Positions 5,922 to 13,591 of a stretch of DNA of 13,591 nt are shown piece by piece (the stretch's first letter is position 1; every line of letters begins with the position of its first letter). The stretch comes from an uncultured Bacteroidota bacterium (GTDB lineage Bacteria > Bacteroidota > Bacteroidia > Chitinophagales > Chitinophagaceae), in the NCBI GenBank assembly GCA_903929655.1, contig CAIYVS010000777.1:1-13591 (forward strand), in the 5' to 3' direction. The position numbers were made by a program, and so were the translations under genes. The notes under the pieces were generated by a model. It did no database searches. It was not told the origin of the DNA and worked only from the letters and a program-made list of their open reading frames with translations.

Positions 5922-7280
5922 ATGGTATATTATTACATAACAGCTCTTGATTACTTTCTTACGCCTGTAGTAATATTGATTGTTTATTTGTTCGCAATAG
6001 CATTCAGAAATCGTCATTACCCACCAGGGCATCCCTGGAGGGCGTATTTCATGTCGGGTCTTACTGTTAAAATTATCGGTGCGCTTACTATTGCCCTCGT
6101 TTATCAATACTATTACGGAGGAGGTGACACCGCGAATTACTTCTATCATGCCAAGATCATTAACAGCGCATTTGCGGATAACCCGATCAAGTGGGTCAGT
6201 TTATTGTTGCATATACCACCATGGTATGACGGAGACTACTCGTTCTACATTTCACAGATGTACTGGTATGAATCTCCGCCTGAGTATATCCTGTGTTCTA
6301 TTACAGCCTTCATCAGCTTCTTTACTTACACTACCTATTTGCCCGCATCTATCCTTTTTGCTGCCTTGTCTTTTACGGGCATCTGGGCACTCTTCCGCAC
6401 ATTTACAGGTTTGTATCAGTTCAATGCCCGCCAGATAGCCATCTGCGTGTTGTATATTCCAAGCCTTGCATTGTGGGGTTCAGGTATTTTCAAAGATACT
6501 ATTTGCCTGGGGGGTATAGGCTGGCTGACTTATGGGGTATTCCGTATGTTGGTACTTCGTGACTTTAGTTATAAAAATATCATCCTTACTGTTATCAGTT
6601 TTTACCTGATATATGTGATCAAGGTTTACATTCTTATGGCGTTTCTGCCAGCCCTTACCTTATGGATATTGTTTAACTACCTACAGGGTGTGCCAAACAG
6701 GATCATGCGTTTTATAATTCGTATGTCGGTGATAGCACTTTGTGGCCTTGGATTCGTGTTTATAGGAAATAAACTGTCTGATTCTCTTGGTAAATACTCC
6801 CTGGATAACGTGGCGCAGACGTCTGCGGTTACCCGGGATTGGATCAACACGGTATCTTTGGAAAGTAATGAAAGCTCGGGCTATACGCTGGGTGATTTTG
6901 ACCCTACCCTGGGAAGTATGTTAAAGAAGCTGCCTGCTGCCATAAATGTGACTTTATTCAGGCCTTATTTGTGGGAAACGAAAAAGTTCATCACACTTCT
7001 TGCAGCTCTTGAAGCCCTTGCGTTCTTGCTTATCACCATAAAAGTGATCATAGCGGTGGGCCCGATAAGGATATGGCGTGCGATAGCGGATGACCCTACG
7101 ATACAGTTCTGTCTGATCTTCGCCCTGATCTTTGCCTTCGCGGTGGGTATATCAACATATAACTTCGGATCCTTGTCCAGGTACCGGATACCTTGTTTGC
7201 CGTTCTATGCGTTCTCATTGATCCTTATTTATTACAGGTATAACCCACCTGAGAAAAATCTGTTCTCACTGAGGTTGTAA
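5922..7280 (+). CDS. Polytopic membrane protein, possible GT-C-like transferase or polysaccharide polymerase
   Basis: The 452-aa protein has roughly 10-12 hydrophobic helices by eye, for example near 12-28, 46-61, 142-158, 170-187, 219-253, 264-281, 357-379, 394-411 and 424-438. Between the second helix and the next is YYYGGGDTANYF (63-74). An acidic residue in the first extracytoplasmic loop is the usual site of metal or sugar-phosphate contact in GT-C enzymes, and a similar G-x-D element occurs in EpsG/Wzy-like proteins. WGSGIFKDT (185-193) and SLSRYRIPCLPFY (417-429) also look like conserved motifs. A long loop (about 283-355) separates the last three helices. I do not recognise a named family; the role is inferred from topology and context. 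The gene is the only one on the plus strand. It is divergent from asnB copy 1 and ends 12 bp from the convergent GT4 gene, so it must be transcribed separately from its neighbours. Confidence 0.8.
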   Translation: MVYYYITALDYFLTPVVILIVYLFAIAFRNRHYPPGHPWRAYFMSGLTVKIIGALTIALVYQYYYGGGDTANYFYHAKIINSAFADNPIKWVSLLLHIPPWYDGDYSFYISQMYWYESPPEYILCSITAFISFFTYTTYLPASILFAALSFTGIWALFRTFTGLYQFNARQIAICVLYIPSLALWGSGIFKDTICLGGIGWLTYGVFRMLVLRDFSYKNIILTVISFYLIYVIKVYILMAFLPALTLWILFNYLQGVPNRIMRFIIRMSVIALCGLGFVFIGNKLSDSLGKYSLDNVAQTSAVTRDWINTVSLESNESSGYTLGDFDPTLGSMLKKLPAAINVTLFRPYLWETKKFITLLAALEALAFLLITIKVIIAVGPIRIWRAIADDPTIQFCLIFALIFAFAVGISTYNFGSLSRYRIPCLPFYAFSLILIYYRYNPPEKNLFSLRL

Positions 7281-7292
7281 CAGGTTTGCAGA

Positions 7293-8366
7293 TTAGCTAA
7301 AAAGTTTGATGAAATTTTCTTTCTGAGATTGTATACTGAATTCAGCTACGATCTTATTACGACCATTTTTGCCAAGATTTTTACGTAACTGTGTATCAGC
7401 AATGAGCTTGCGGAGATGATCTTCCCATTCTTGGTTATTCGAAGCAATAAATCCATTTACACCTTCCTGTATAATTGCTTTGTTAACTCCCACCGGGCTA
7501 GCAATAGCAGGTATACCCAATGATAAATACTGAATCAGCTTAAAACCACACTTTCCTTCGCTCCATGCATCGGCTTGTAATGGCATAAGGCCAATATCCA
7601 TTTTCAATAAATCATCTATTTCGCTTGTTTCATTCCATTCGATGAATTGAAAATTCTTTAGGGACAGGGCAGGGTTTTTATTGGCGATTACCAGGAAAGT
7701 AAAATCAAGCTCATCCTGCAGTTTTTGCAGAATGGGGACAAGCATATCCAGGTAGAAGAGGGTAGACTGGCTGCCTGTCCAGCCCACAACGGTTTTACCA
7801 TCTCTATGTTCTTTCAGTTTATTGTGCATGGTTTCAACATCCACACAGGTAGGAACAAGAACTGTGTTTTTATTATACTGCGATGCATAATTGCACAAGT
7901 ATTCATTACCCCCTGCTATTTTATAAGACCATTTGCAGATATACTTCACTTTCCAGTTGCACTTAAGGGAAGATGCTATTTTGTTCTCTGATGAAGTGTT
8001 GGGTATCCAGATAGCATCATCAAAGTCGTAGATCATTTTCTTGCCCCATAGTTTTGATACGACCCACTCAAATACGGGTGGGCCCAGAGGTGCAGCCTCA
8101 CGATGCACAAATACATAGTCGTACCTGGGTACATCAAACAAAACTGTTTTTATGCGTTTCAAATAACCTTTTGTTATACCGAGAGCTTTTTGTAAGGCAG
8201 ATCCGCCCTTATATAATATATTCCATGTAGCTTCATCCATGAATGGAGCCAATTTGTATTCAATACCTGCCTGCTTAAGATAAGGTAAGTACAATTCTAC
8301 CCTGAAACGCTGGGAAGGCGCCAGTTTTAAAGGATATGGAACAAGAAATAAAACTTTTTTAGCCAC
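7293..8366 (-). CDS. Divergent GT4-family glycosyltransferase with GTG start
   Basis: A 357-aa GT-B fold protein. Recognisable elements are LVPYPLKLAPSQRFR (8-22), IYDFDDAIW (112-120), VGWTGSQST (194-202) and the donor-site region SEGKCGFKLIQYLSLGIP (269-286) followed by ASPVGVN (289-295). The usual E-x7-E is altered: the second Glu position is Gln279. This looks typical of a subgroup of group-1 transferases sharing a GKCGFK-type motif, rather than a sign of inactivity. The start is GTG at 8364-8366, immediately preceded by an in-frame TAA, so no longer form is possible. No ATG lies nearby in frame, and the N-terminal beta strand (KKVLFLVPYP) begins right after. The gene follows the next GT4 gene by 24 nt and is last in the minus-strand operon, ending 12 bp from the convergent membrane-protein gene. 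Its sugar donor and acceptor are unknown. Confidence 0.88.
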   Translation of the reverse strand: MAKKVLFLVPYPLKLAPSQRFRVELYLPYLKQAGIEYKLAPFMDEATWNILYKGGSALQKALGITKGYLKRIKTVLFDVPRYDYVFVHREAAPLGPPVFEWVVSKLWGKKMIYDFDDAIWIPNTSSENKIASSLKCNWKVKYICKWSYKIAGGNEYLCNYASQYNKNTVLVPTCVDVETMHNKLKEHRDGKTVVGWTGSQSTLFYLDMLVPILQKLQDELDFTFLVIANKNPALSLKNFQFIEWNETSEIDDLLKMDIGLMPLQADAWSEGKCGFKLIQYLSLGIPAIASPVGVNKAIIQEGVNGFIASNNQEWEDHLRKLIADTQLRKNLGKNGRNKIVAEFSIQSQKENFIKLFS

Positions 8367-8390
8367 TTATATAAAAGTATGGGTATTGTA

Positions 8391-9626
8391 TCATTTTGAC
8401 AATAGTTTGTAAACGGACTCATAATGCTCAATTCCCTTTTGCAAACCATAAAACTCAATAGCACCTTGCCTGATATCTGCTGCTGAGAATTGTTTTGAAA
8501 CCAGGACATCTATTGCATTTTGATAATTTTCTTCTGTAAAATTATCTATTGCTACTCCCGATTTATACTTCTGCACAACAAAGCCGGTATCGCCCACATT
8601 TGTATTGCATACTACGGGTACCCCCATGGCCATGATCTCTCCCTGTTTGGTGGGGGACGATGCTTTTTTTGAAAAACATGGCTTGATGAAAAATATACTA
8701 TAATTCATGAGGCTAATATAGAGTGGCACTTCTTTTCTGCTTGCTGGCCTTATGATAATGGAGTGTTCATCAATATTTAAAGAACGGGCTTTACTCAAAA
8801 CCATTTCCGGGGGCTCTGTAGTTACAAAAAGCATTTTGGCATTAGGCAACTTGCTTTTTAACTCAATAAAAAAGTCCAGCATTTCATCCAGCATATACCA
8901 GGTGCCAATAGAGCCCACATAACCCAGGAGCTGATCTGATTTGGAAATATTAAGTTGTTTGTAAAGGCTATCCTTTTGCTCTTGTGATATTTTTGAAGGA
9001 TCAAATAACTCAGTATCTACACAGCAGGGTATAACTGTTATTGGCACAGGTTGGTTTCTCAGGCTATCCCATGAATGTATTTCTTCTTTGCCAAGATAAG
9101 TAAGGGAAATGATATGGTCAGCCTCTTCAAAATATTGCTTCTCTTTCTTTTTGAAATATTTATAAATGGTATTGTACAAAGGATTTTTTAAATTCCACAA
9201 ACCACCTTCAACGCGTTCATCAGCCCAAAATCCCCTCATATCGAACAGGAACTTAGTGCTGAACTTATGTTTCATATCAAGCCCTATCATCGCAGATATA
9301 TAACTTCTGCAATGCACAATCCTAAACTGAAACTGTTTGTGTAAGGCATACGCTTTTTTTCTTAGTGCCTTAATGTCTTTAATAGTTGACAGGACAGGTG
9401 GCTTGGAAGTGTAGCCTATTGGCTGCCAGTTAATGCCAGCATTTTTGCAAATAGTTTCTATGATGCCTTTGTTCTGATCAAACCTGGCAGGCTTTTCACA
9501 GCTTAGCAGGGTAATAAGGTAGCCCCTGGCAGCGAGGCCACACAAATAGGGTAACACCTGCGATTGGCCCAGGGGATCTGTCATGCCGTCGTAAGAAATA
9601 TACAGAACATTTACTTGTTCAGACAT
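8391..9626 (-). CDS. GT4-family glycosyltransferase with the LGQSQVLPYL N-terminus
   Basis: Counted from the Met at 9624-9626 the protein is 411 aa. The N-terminus YISYDGMTDPLGQSQVLPYL (9-28) is the acceptor-side signature of a widespread GT4 subgroup. Further elements are FDMRGFWADERV (128-139), GYVGSIGTWY (235-244) and the donor-site segment KKASSPTKQGEIMAMGVPVV (320-339). In that segment the second Glu of E-x7-E is kept (Glu330) and the first is replaced, as in related SxPTK enzymes. The frame extends eight codons further to a Met at 9650. The shorter start is preferred because it gives an 8-nt ATGTCTGA overlap with the end of the GT25 gene, a common translational-coupling arrangement, and because the beta strand VNVLYISYDG follows directly. 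The enzyme should add one sugar of the repeat unit at the cytoplasmic membrane face. Confidence 0.9.
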   Translation of the reverse strand: MSEQVNVLYISYDGMTDPLGQSQVLPYLCGLAARGYLITLLSCEKPARFDQNKGIIETICKNAGINWQPIGYTSKPPVLSTIKDIKALRKKAYALHKQFQFRIVHCRSYISAMIGLDMKHKFSTKFLFDMRGFWADERVEGGLWNLKNPLYNTIYKYFKKKEKQYFEEADHIISLTYLGKEEIHSWDSLRNQPVPITVIPCCVDTELFDPSKISQEQKDSLYKQLNISKSDQLLGYVGSIGTWYMLDEMLDFFIELKSKLPNAKMLFVTTEPPEMVLSKARSLNIDEHSIIIRPASRKEVPLYISLMNYSIFFIKPCFSKKASSPTKQGEIMAMGVPVVCNTNVGDTGFVVQKYKSGVAIDNFTEENYQNAIDVLVSKQFSAADIRQGAIEFYGLQKGIEHYESVYKLLSK

Positions 9627-10425
9627 GGCTTGTATTTTTTGTTGTATCAACTATTTCAACGTTCATCATTTTTTGCCTGTTCTTTTTTCTCTTGTATCTC
9701 AGGTACTGGTAAACAGGAAATACTTTGTTATTGTCTATCCATTTCATCAATTTGCCTTTCCAGTCGTCCTCAAGATACTGAATAGTTGATTTTGCATCAA
9801 TAACGTCCACCAATCTCGGGTAGGCACACCTGAAACTCTCAAAAGAGCCATTTTTTCTAAACTCGCCCCAGGAATCTGCAGTGTATTTGATCGGTAGTAT
9901 GGATGCTGACAAAGTTTTGCAGGCATCTAAAGTAATAAGATAGGCAGCAGCACTGATAGGCTGCATCATATCAGCAACTTCATAGAGCTTATGACCTTTA
10001 TCAAATTCAATGCCTGTATTTTTAACTAGTTGTAAAGGTTCCCAGCTTTGATAAAAAAGGGATATGACTTCATTTTTTTTGAGTTTGGGCACCAGGGATT
10101 CAATATGTTTTTCAAACCCTTTTTTAAGAACTACATCATCTTCAAATATGATAGCATACGGCAACTGCCTGCGAACAATTTCTTTATAAATATTATAGTG
10201 AGACAAGGCACAGCCAATGGCACTTCGTGTTAGCCAGTTAGGACTGTTTTTAACAGCCTCAATATTGCAGCAAGCTGCTACATCATCTTCGCTCAGGTCT
10301 TTGCCGTATATTGCATCGTACCACTCAAAGGCCAGCCCTATTTTCTTAAAATGCGCTTCCAGTCGCCTCCTTCTTTCTGAAGAATTTTTTAAGCTGATAA
10401 CAAAAACAGGAATCTGAGTCGCCAT
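9619..10425 (-). CDS. GT25-family glycosyltransferase
   Basis: A 268-aa protein with the hallmarks of the GT25 family, whose bacterial members mostly act in lipooligosaccharide or capsule synthesis. The N-terminal strand and basic loop IPVFVISLKNSSERRRRL (5-22) are followed by FEWYDAIYGKDL (33-44), SAIGCALSHYNIYKEI (68-83) and the acidic motif IIFEDDVVL (92-100). Glu95-Asp96-Asp97 there takes the place of a metal-binding DxD. The C-terminal tail is strongly basic (KRKKNRQK, 245-252), which may help membrane association. An upstream Met at 10458 would overlap the asnB gene by 25 nt. The Met at 10423-10425 is preferred because the conserved strand starts right after it and it lies 8 nt past the asnB stop with an A-rich leader (AAAGAAAAAA). 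It overlaps the next gene by 8 nt. Confidence 0.9.
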   Translation of the reverse strand: MATQIPVFVISLKNSSERRRRLEAHFKKIGLAFEWYDAIYGKDLSEDDVAACCNIEAVKNSPNWLTRSAIGCALSHYNIYKEIVRRQLPYAIIFEDDVVLKKGFEKHIESLVPKLKKNEVISLFYQSWEPLQLVKNTGIEFDKGHKLYEVADMMQPISAAAYLITLDACKTLSASILPIKYTADSWGEFRKNGSFESFRCAYPRLVDVIDAKSTIQYLEDDWKGKLMKWIDNNKVFPVYQYLRYKRKKNRQKMMNVEIVDTTKNTSHV

Positions 10426-10433
10426 TTTTTTCT

Positions 10434-12299
10434 TTACGAATTGTTTTTTAACCACCAATGAAGAATGATCAATAACCAGATCCGGTTATATAAATAATCC
10501 TTACCATTATTGAAATCAGCCAGGAGCTCTCTGACTTTCCCCGGCTCAACTACGCCGTACTCCTTAATTATAGCCTCATTAAGATAATCACTTATCATGT
10601 ATTTTAGTGGCCCTTGCAGCCATTCTCTTAAAGGAATAGCAAAACCGCGTTTGGGTCTGTTAAACATTTCCATCGGCACAAGCTCGTACAAGACTTTTTT
10701 CATCAGGTATTTGGTGCCATATTCTTTGTTCACTTTTAAATTGTAATCCAGGTTCAGCCCAAACTCTATAATACGTTGGTCCAGCAAGGGTACACGCGAT
10801 TCCAGCGAATATTGCATACTTGCTCGGTCCACTTTTACAAGCAGGTCATCCTTAAGATAATTCTTAAAATCCCAAAGTGCCTGCAGGTCAGCAGGGTTCA
10901 TACCCTTGATGTCCACATTCAAAGTATTGATTCCTTCAAAATTAAATGATGGATCAATTAGTAAGGAATTCAATTCCCTTTCACTGAAATAGTATTGTTC
11001 CTGGGAGAATATATGAGTATGCAATCTTTTAGAACTGATGTAGTCAAATAAAGCGCCGCCACGTTGATACCTGTTTCCCATCATTTGGGTAAGGTGATAG
11101 ACCTGCGAACGGAATGTTTTCAACAAAGGGTTTTGCAAACGTTTTGCCCAGGTATACATGCCATAGCCCTGGAACATTTCATCTCCTCCGTCTCCTGAAA
11201 GTGTAACCGTTACTTTTTGACGAGCCAACCTTGATACCAGCATAGTTGGAAAAGCGGATGAGTCAGCAAAAGGTTCATCATACACATCCAGCAAAGAAGG
11301 TATCAATTCTAAAATATCGTTTACCGAAACTTTAAAGGTCTGGTGGTCTGTATTTAAATGTTTGGCTATGGCTTCGGCATAAGGTGATTCGTCATATTTG
11401 TTTTCATTAAAACCGATGCTGAATGTCTTTACCTTTTGTTTAGATAATTTGCTGGCTACGGAGGTGACAAGGCTGGAGTCTATGCCGCCGCTAAGAAAAG
11501 TACCGAGCGGCACATCGCTGACCATTTGGCTTTCTACCACTTCAAATAAAATGGCCTTATATTTTGAAAAAGCTTCTTGTTCAGATTTTACAGGCGATGT
11601 TAAGAAATGTTTTTCGGGGCTCCAATATTCATTTATTTCAAACTTTCCTGTATTGATATCTAATACGGCATAGCGAGCTGAAGGGAACTTGTATACTTTT
11701 TTAAAAATAGTTAGTGGTTGCGGTATAAAGCCAAGATGGAGAAAATGGGGTATCGCTTCCTTGTTGATTTGTAGCTCATTTTGTTTGCCAGCCAGTTTAA
11801 GGGACTCTTTGATCACTTTTATCTCAGAACCAAAAATGAAATCAGTTTCGTCCCAATAATAGAACAAGGGCTTTATCCCTACCTGGTCACGCGCAATAAA
11901 TAATTTATTTTTTTCCTGGTCGTATATCGCTAAAGCAAACATACCATTGAACCATGCAAATGAATCTGTCCCGAATTTTGAAAATAATTCCAATATTACT
12001 TCGGTATCGCTATGTGTTTTCCAAGCCTGCCCCGGCAACTTTGTTCTCAGCTCGTTAAAATTGTAGATCTCCCCGTTGTATACCATAATGTATCGGCCAT
12101 TGGCTGAATACATGGGCTGATTGGCAGTGTCTGAAAGATCAATAATGCTCAGGCGGCGGTGTCCGAGAAATACTTTAGATGTATTGTCTGTGAAATAGCC
12201 TGCTGCGTCCGGCCCGCGATGCAATAAGGTATCGGTAGCTTTTTGCATTGCCTGCCTGTCAATCCCGTTCTTAGAATATGCCCCTGCTATTCCACACAT
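10434..12299 (-). CDS. asnB: AsnB-type glutamine-hydrolysing amidotransferase, copy 2
   Basis: The 621-aa protein has the same layout as the copy at 3953-5866 but is clearly a divergent paralogue. It has Cys2 in MCGIAGAYS, HRRLSIID (47-54), YNGEIYNF (74-81), HSDTEVIL (96-103), PP-loop SGGIDSS (270-276) and LSGDGGDE (367-374). The C-terminal block is RPKRGFAIPLREWL. No catalytic residue appears lost. The N-terminal glutaminase should release ammonia, which travels to the ATP-activated carboxylate in the second domain. In this operon the carboxylate could be a uronic acid on the glycan, though free aspartate cannot be excluded. The gene starts one base after the GT2 stop codon (TAAAATG) and is followed 8 nt later by the GT25 gene, so it is embedded in the operon. 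It differs from copy 1 most in the region after residue 380 and in the linker near 165-180. Confidence 0.95.
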   Translation of the reverse strand: MCGIAGAYSKNGIDRQAMQKATDTLLHRGPDAAGYFTDNTSKVFLGHRRLSIIDLSDTANQPMYSANGRYIMVYNGEIYNFNELRTKLPGQAWKTHSDTEVILELFSKFGTDSFAWFNGMFALAIYDQEKNKLFIARDQVGIKPLFYYWDETDFIFGSEIKVIKESLKLAGKQNELQINKEAIPHFLHLGFIPQPLTIFKKVYKFPSARYAVLDINTGKFEINEYWSPEKHFLTSPVKSEQEAFSKYKAILFEVVESQMVSDVPLGTFLSGGIDSSLVTSVASKLSKQKVKTFSIGFNENKYDESPYAEAIAKHLNTDHQTFKVSVNDILELIPSLLDVYDEPFADSSAFPTMLVSRLARQKVTVTLSGDGGDEMFQGYGMYTWAKRLQNPLLKTFRSQVYHLTQMMGNRYQRGGALFDYISSKRLHTHIFSQEQYYFSERELNSLLIDPSFNFEGINTLNVDIKGMNPADLQALWDFKNYLKDDLLVKVDRASMQYSLESRVPLLDQRIIEFGLNLDYNLKVNKEYGTKYLMKKVLYELVPMEMFNRPKRGFAIPLREWLQGPLKYMISDYLNEAIIKEYGVVEPGKVRELLADFNNGKDYLYNRIWLLIILHWWLKNNS

Positions 12300-12300
12300 T

Positions 12301-13203
12301 TTAGTTGGATGATTTTTTAAACAATAAAAATTTAATGATCACCATACCCCTTTTTGTAAATATGGCCCAAGGGGCATATTTTATGGCACGGATAAAGTGA
12401 TACAATGCTCTTTTTTTCTTTCCATCCATTGCAAGGTGTAGCGAAACATAAGTGAGCCAGTGAGCTACCACCGAATTCTTATAAGGACCAAAAACTTTCT
12501 GAACAGCTTTGTCCTGGAACGCATATTTTATTGCAAGTCTTTTTCTTTGTATCAAACGTTCTTCGCTTACATGAATCACACTGCGGGTATCATGTTCTAT
12601 CAGCCGCCCTATTACATGGTGGTCTGTACGTAAACCGTAATTTGCCGCAAGGCGTATCCACAATTCCCAATCTTCAGAGCCCGATAAAGCCCTGTCCGGA
12701 TTGAATTGATGCGTTTGAAAGACTTCTCTTTTAATAAATACACCCATACAACTTAATGGGTTGCCTTTAATCAGTAAGAAGGGATTGTTGTCTTTTATGT
12801 CATTAACATTTTTTGATACATGGTCTGTAGTGCCAATATCATAGGCCATATGAAGAAAGACCGGGTAAGCCATCTTCTTTAGCGCTGCTGCTGCATATTT
12901 TAAAGCATTGGGGTATAGTTGGTCGTCGGAGTCGAGGAAAGTAATATAATCTCCTTTAGCGCGTGCAGCTCCGTAATTTCTTGCTGCTGCTCTTTCTTCA
13001 TTTTGTTTTTTATAATAATGAAGATTTGTCGCTTTGATATGGTTGAATATTGATTCTGTATTGTCGGTACTTCCATCATCCACCACAATTACCTCAAAAT
13101 CAGGGTAGTCCAGTTTTAATACATCAGGTATGGTTTTTTCAAGAAACTCAGCCCTGTTATAGGATGGGATTATAATGCTAATATATGGATCAGGCTGTTT
13201 CAT
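12301..13203 (-). CDS. GT2-family glycosyltransferase
   Basis: A 300-aa GT-A fold enzyme. The nucleotide-binding N-terminus is ISIIIPSYNRAEFLEKTI (8-25), followed by VIVVDDGSTDNT (38-49) and NEERAAARNYGAARAKGDYI (68-87). The metal-binding DxD is FLDSDD (89-94), with the DSD at 91-93. SGSEDWELWIRLA (174-186) supplies the usual ED acceptor or catalytic-base motif. The C-terminal part (about 235-300) is basic with a hydrophobic stretch near the end, which may sit at the membrane surface; no clear transmembrane helix is present. The ATG at 13201-13203 overlaps the end of the upstream GT4 gene by 14 nt, and asnB copy 2 follows after one base. The enzyme should add one residue of the repeat unit from a nucleotide-sugar. 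Specificity is not predictable. Confidence 0.93.
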   Translation of the reverse strand: MKQPDPYISIIIPSYNRAEFLEKTIPDVLKLDYPDFEVIVVDDGSTDNTESIFNHIKATNLHYYKKQNEERAAARNYGAARAKGDYITFLDSDDQLYPNALKYAAAALKKMAYPVFLHMAYDIGTTDHVSKNVNDIKDNNPFLLIKGNPLSCMGVFIKREVFQTHQFNPDRALSGSEDWELWIRLAANYGLRTDHHVIGRLIEHDTRSVIHVSEERLIQRKRLAIKYAFQDKAVQKVFGPYKNSVVAHWLTYVSLHLAMDGKKKRALYHFIRAIKYAPWAIFTKRGMVIIKFLLFKKSSN

Positions 13204-13591
13204 AGAGATGATTTAGTTTAGTGATCATTTTTTCCAATGAAAAATCCTTTGCCGTTTCTTTCCCTTTTTGTTGCAGGGTTTGTTGCAATTGTTTGTCTGA
13301 CAATATAGCCTTTATCCCTTCTGCTATAGCGCCGGAGTCTTTATACTTTACCAGCCATGCGTTTTGCTTGTGTATCAATATATCATTTGCTATGCCTGAG
13401 CAAGTCGCCACAAGGGGTATGCCTGCTGCCAATGCTTCGATATATACCTGCCCGAAAGCTTCCGAGTGCTCATCAATCGGCGTGTGTACACATACGTTCA
13501 TCAGTTGATAAGCGGCAGGCATATCAGGCTCAAATGCAATCGTTCTGTAATTGTGTTCGGGTAATTGTTTCAGTAATGCTTTGATTTCTTT
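13190..13591 (-). CDS. GT4-family glycosyltransferase, 3' part only (5' end beyond the window)
   Basis: Only the last 133 codons lie in the window. The frame is open to the right edge, reading KEIKALLKQLPEHNYRTIAF at the edge, upstream of the first visible Met at 13520-13522. The visible part is the C-terminal Rossmann domain of a GT4 enzyme: NVCVHTP, then an intact E-x7-E (EAFGQVYIE, visible residues 44 and 52), then ALAAGIPLVAT and SGIANDIL. The DEHSEAFGQVYIEALAAG stretch is textbook for donor binding. The protein is not truncated biologically as far as can be seen. The Met at 13522 lies inside the domain and is not the start. The stop codon overlaps the start of the GT2 gene by 14 nt, which makes this the first visible gene of the minus-strand operon. 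Confidence 0.9.
   Translation of the reverse strand, partial: KEIKALLKQLPEHNYRTIAFEPDMPAAYQLMNVCVHTPIDEHSEAFGQVYIEALAAGIPLVATCSGIANDILIHKQNAWLVKYKDSGAIAEGIKAILSDKQLQQTLQQKGKETAKDFSLEKMITKLNHLYETA

Noticed and set aside
5787..6438. Two 119-120 codon frames overlapping the asnB / membrane-protein junction
   Set aside because: Out-of-frame shadows of the two strong genes, with no family motif.
10426..10458. Earlier Met for the GT25 gene
   Set aside because: Would add a basic 11-residue extension overlapping asnB; the conserved GT25 N-terminus begins right after the inner Met.

Overview
The window is a stretch of an extracellular or surface polysaccharide biosynthesis locus. It probably comes from a Bacteroidota chromosome, and the Chitinophagales/Sphingobacteriales group would fit. 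This placement is inference from four things: moderate to low GC by eye, near absence of Shine-Dalgarno sequences with A-rich leaders instead, the style of the encoded proteins, and the dispersed repeats at the left end. No ribosomal or other phylogenetic marker is present. Almost everything reads on the minus strand, so the biological order runs from high to low coordinates.

Right part (13591 to 7293, minus): six tightly packed genes that look like one operon. In order they are a GT4 glycosyltransferase cut by the window edge, a GT2 glycosyltransferase, an AsnB-type glutamine amidotransferase (asnB copy 2), a GT25 glycosyltransferase, a GT4 enzyme with the conserved 'DPLGQSQVLPYL' N-terminus, and a divergent GT4 enzyme that starts with GTG. 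Junctions are 1-24 nt gaps or 8-14 nt overlaps.

Middle (7280 to 3953): one polytopic membrane protein gene lies on the plus strand, head-to-head with asnB copy 1 and tail-to-tail with the operon. It has a GGGDT motif in an extramembrane loop and could be a GT-C-like transferase or a Wzy-like polymerase. The 55-bp divergent spacer before asnB copy 1 holds a near-perfect inverted repeat.

Left part (3703 to 944, minus): another GT4 glycosyltransferase, then a receiver-histidine kinase whose N-terminal receiver has lost its phospho-acceptor aspartate, then a stand-alone response regulator with an intact aspartate. The two signalling genes are 7 nt apart and probably form one phospho-signalling unit, possibly controlling the polysaccharide locus or surface behaviour.

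Left end (943 to 1): no confident gene. It holds several kinds of repeat: a GC-rich hairpin, a 4 x 21-bp imperfect tandem, the widespread repeat that reads 'NRKDAKAQR' when translated, and a cluster of ATGCCCGA words with a 10-bp inverted repeat. Beyond these lies a 58-codon minus-strand reading frame that looks protein-like and could be a small gene or a gene remnant.

Working model (inference): the glycosyltransferases assemble a repeat unit on a lipid carrier, the AsnB-like enzymes amidate sugar acids or another carboxylate on it, and the membrane protein transfers or polymerises. No Wzx flippase, polysaccharide export protein, Wzc-type kinase or initiating sugar-phosphate transferase lies inside the window, so the locus presumably continues past the right edge.
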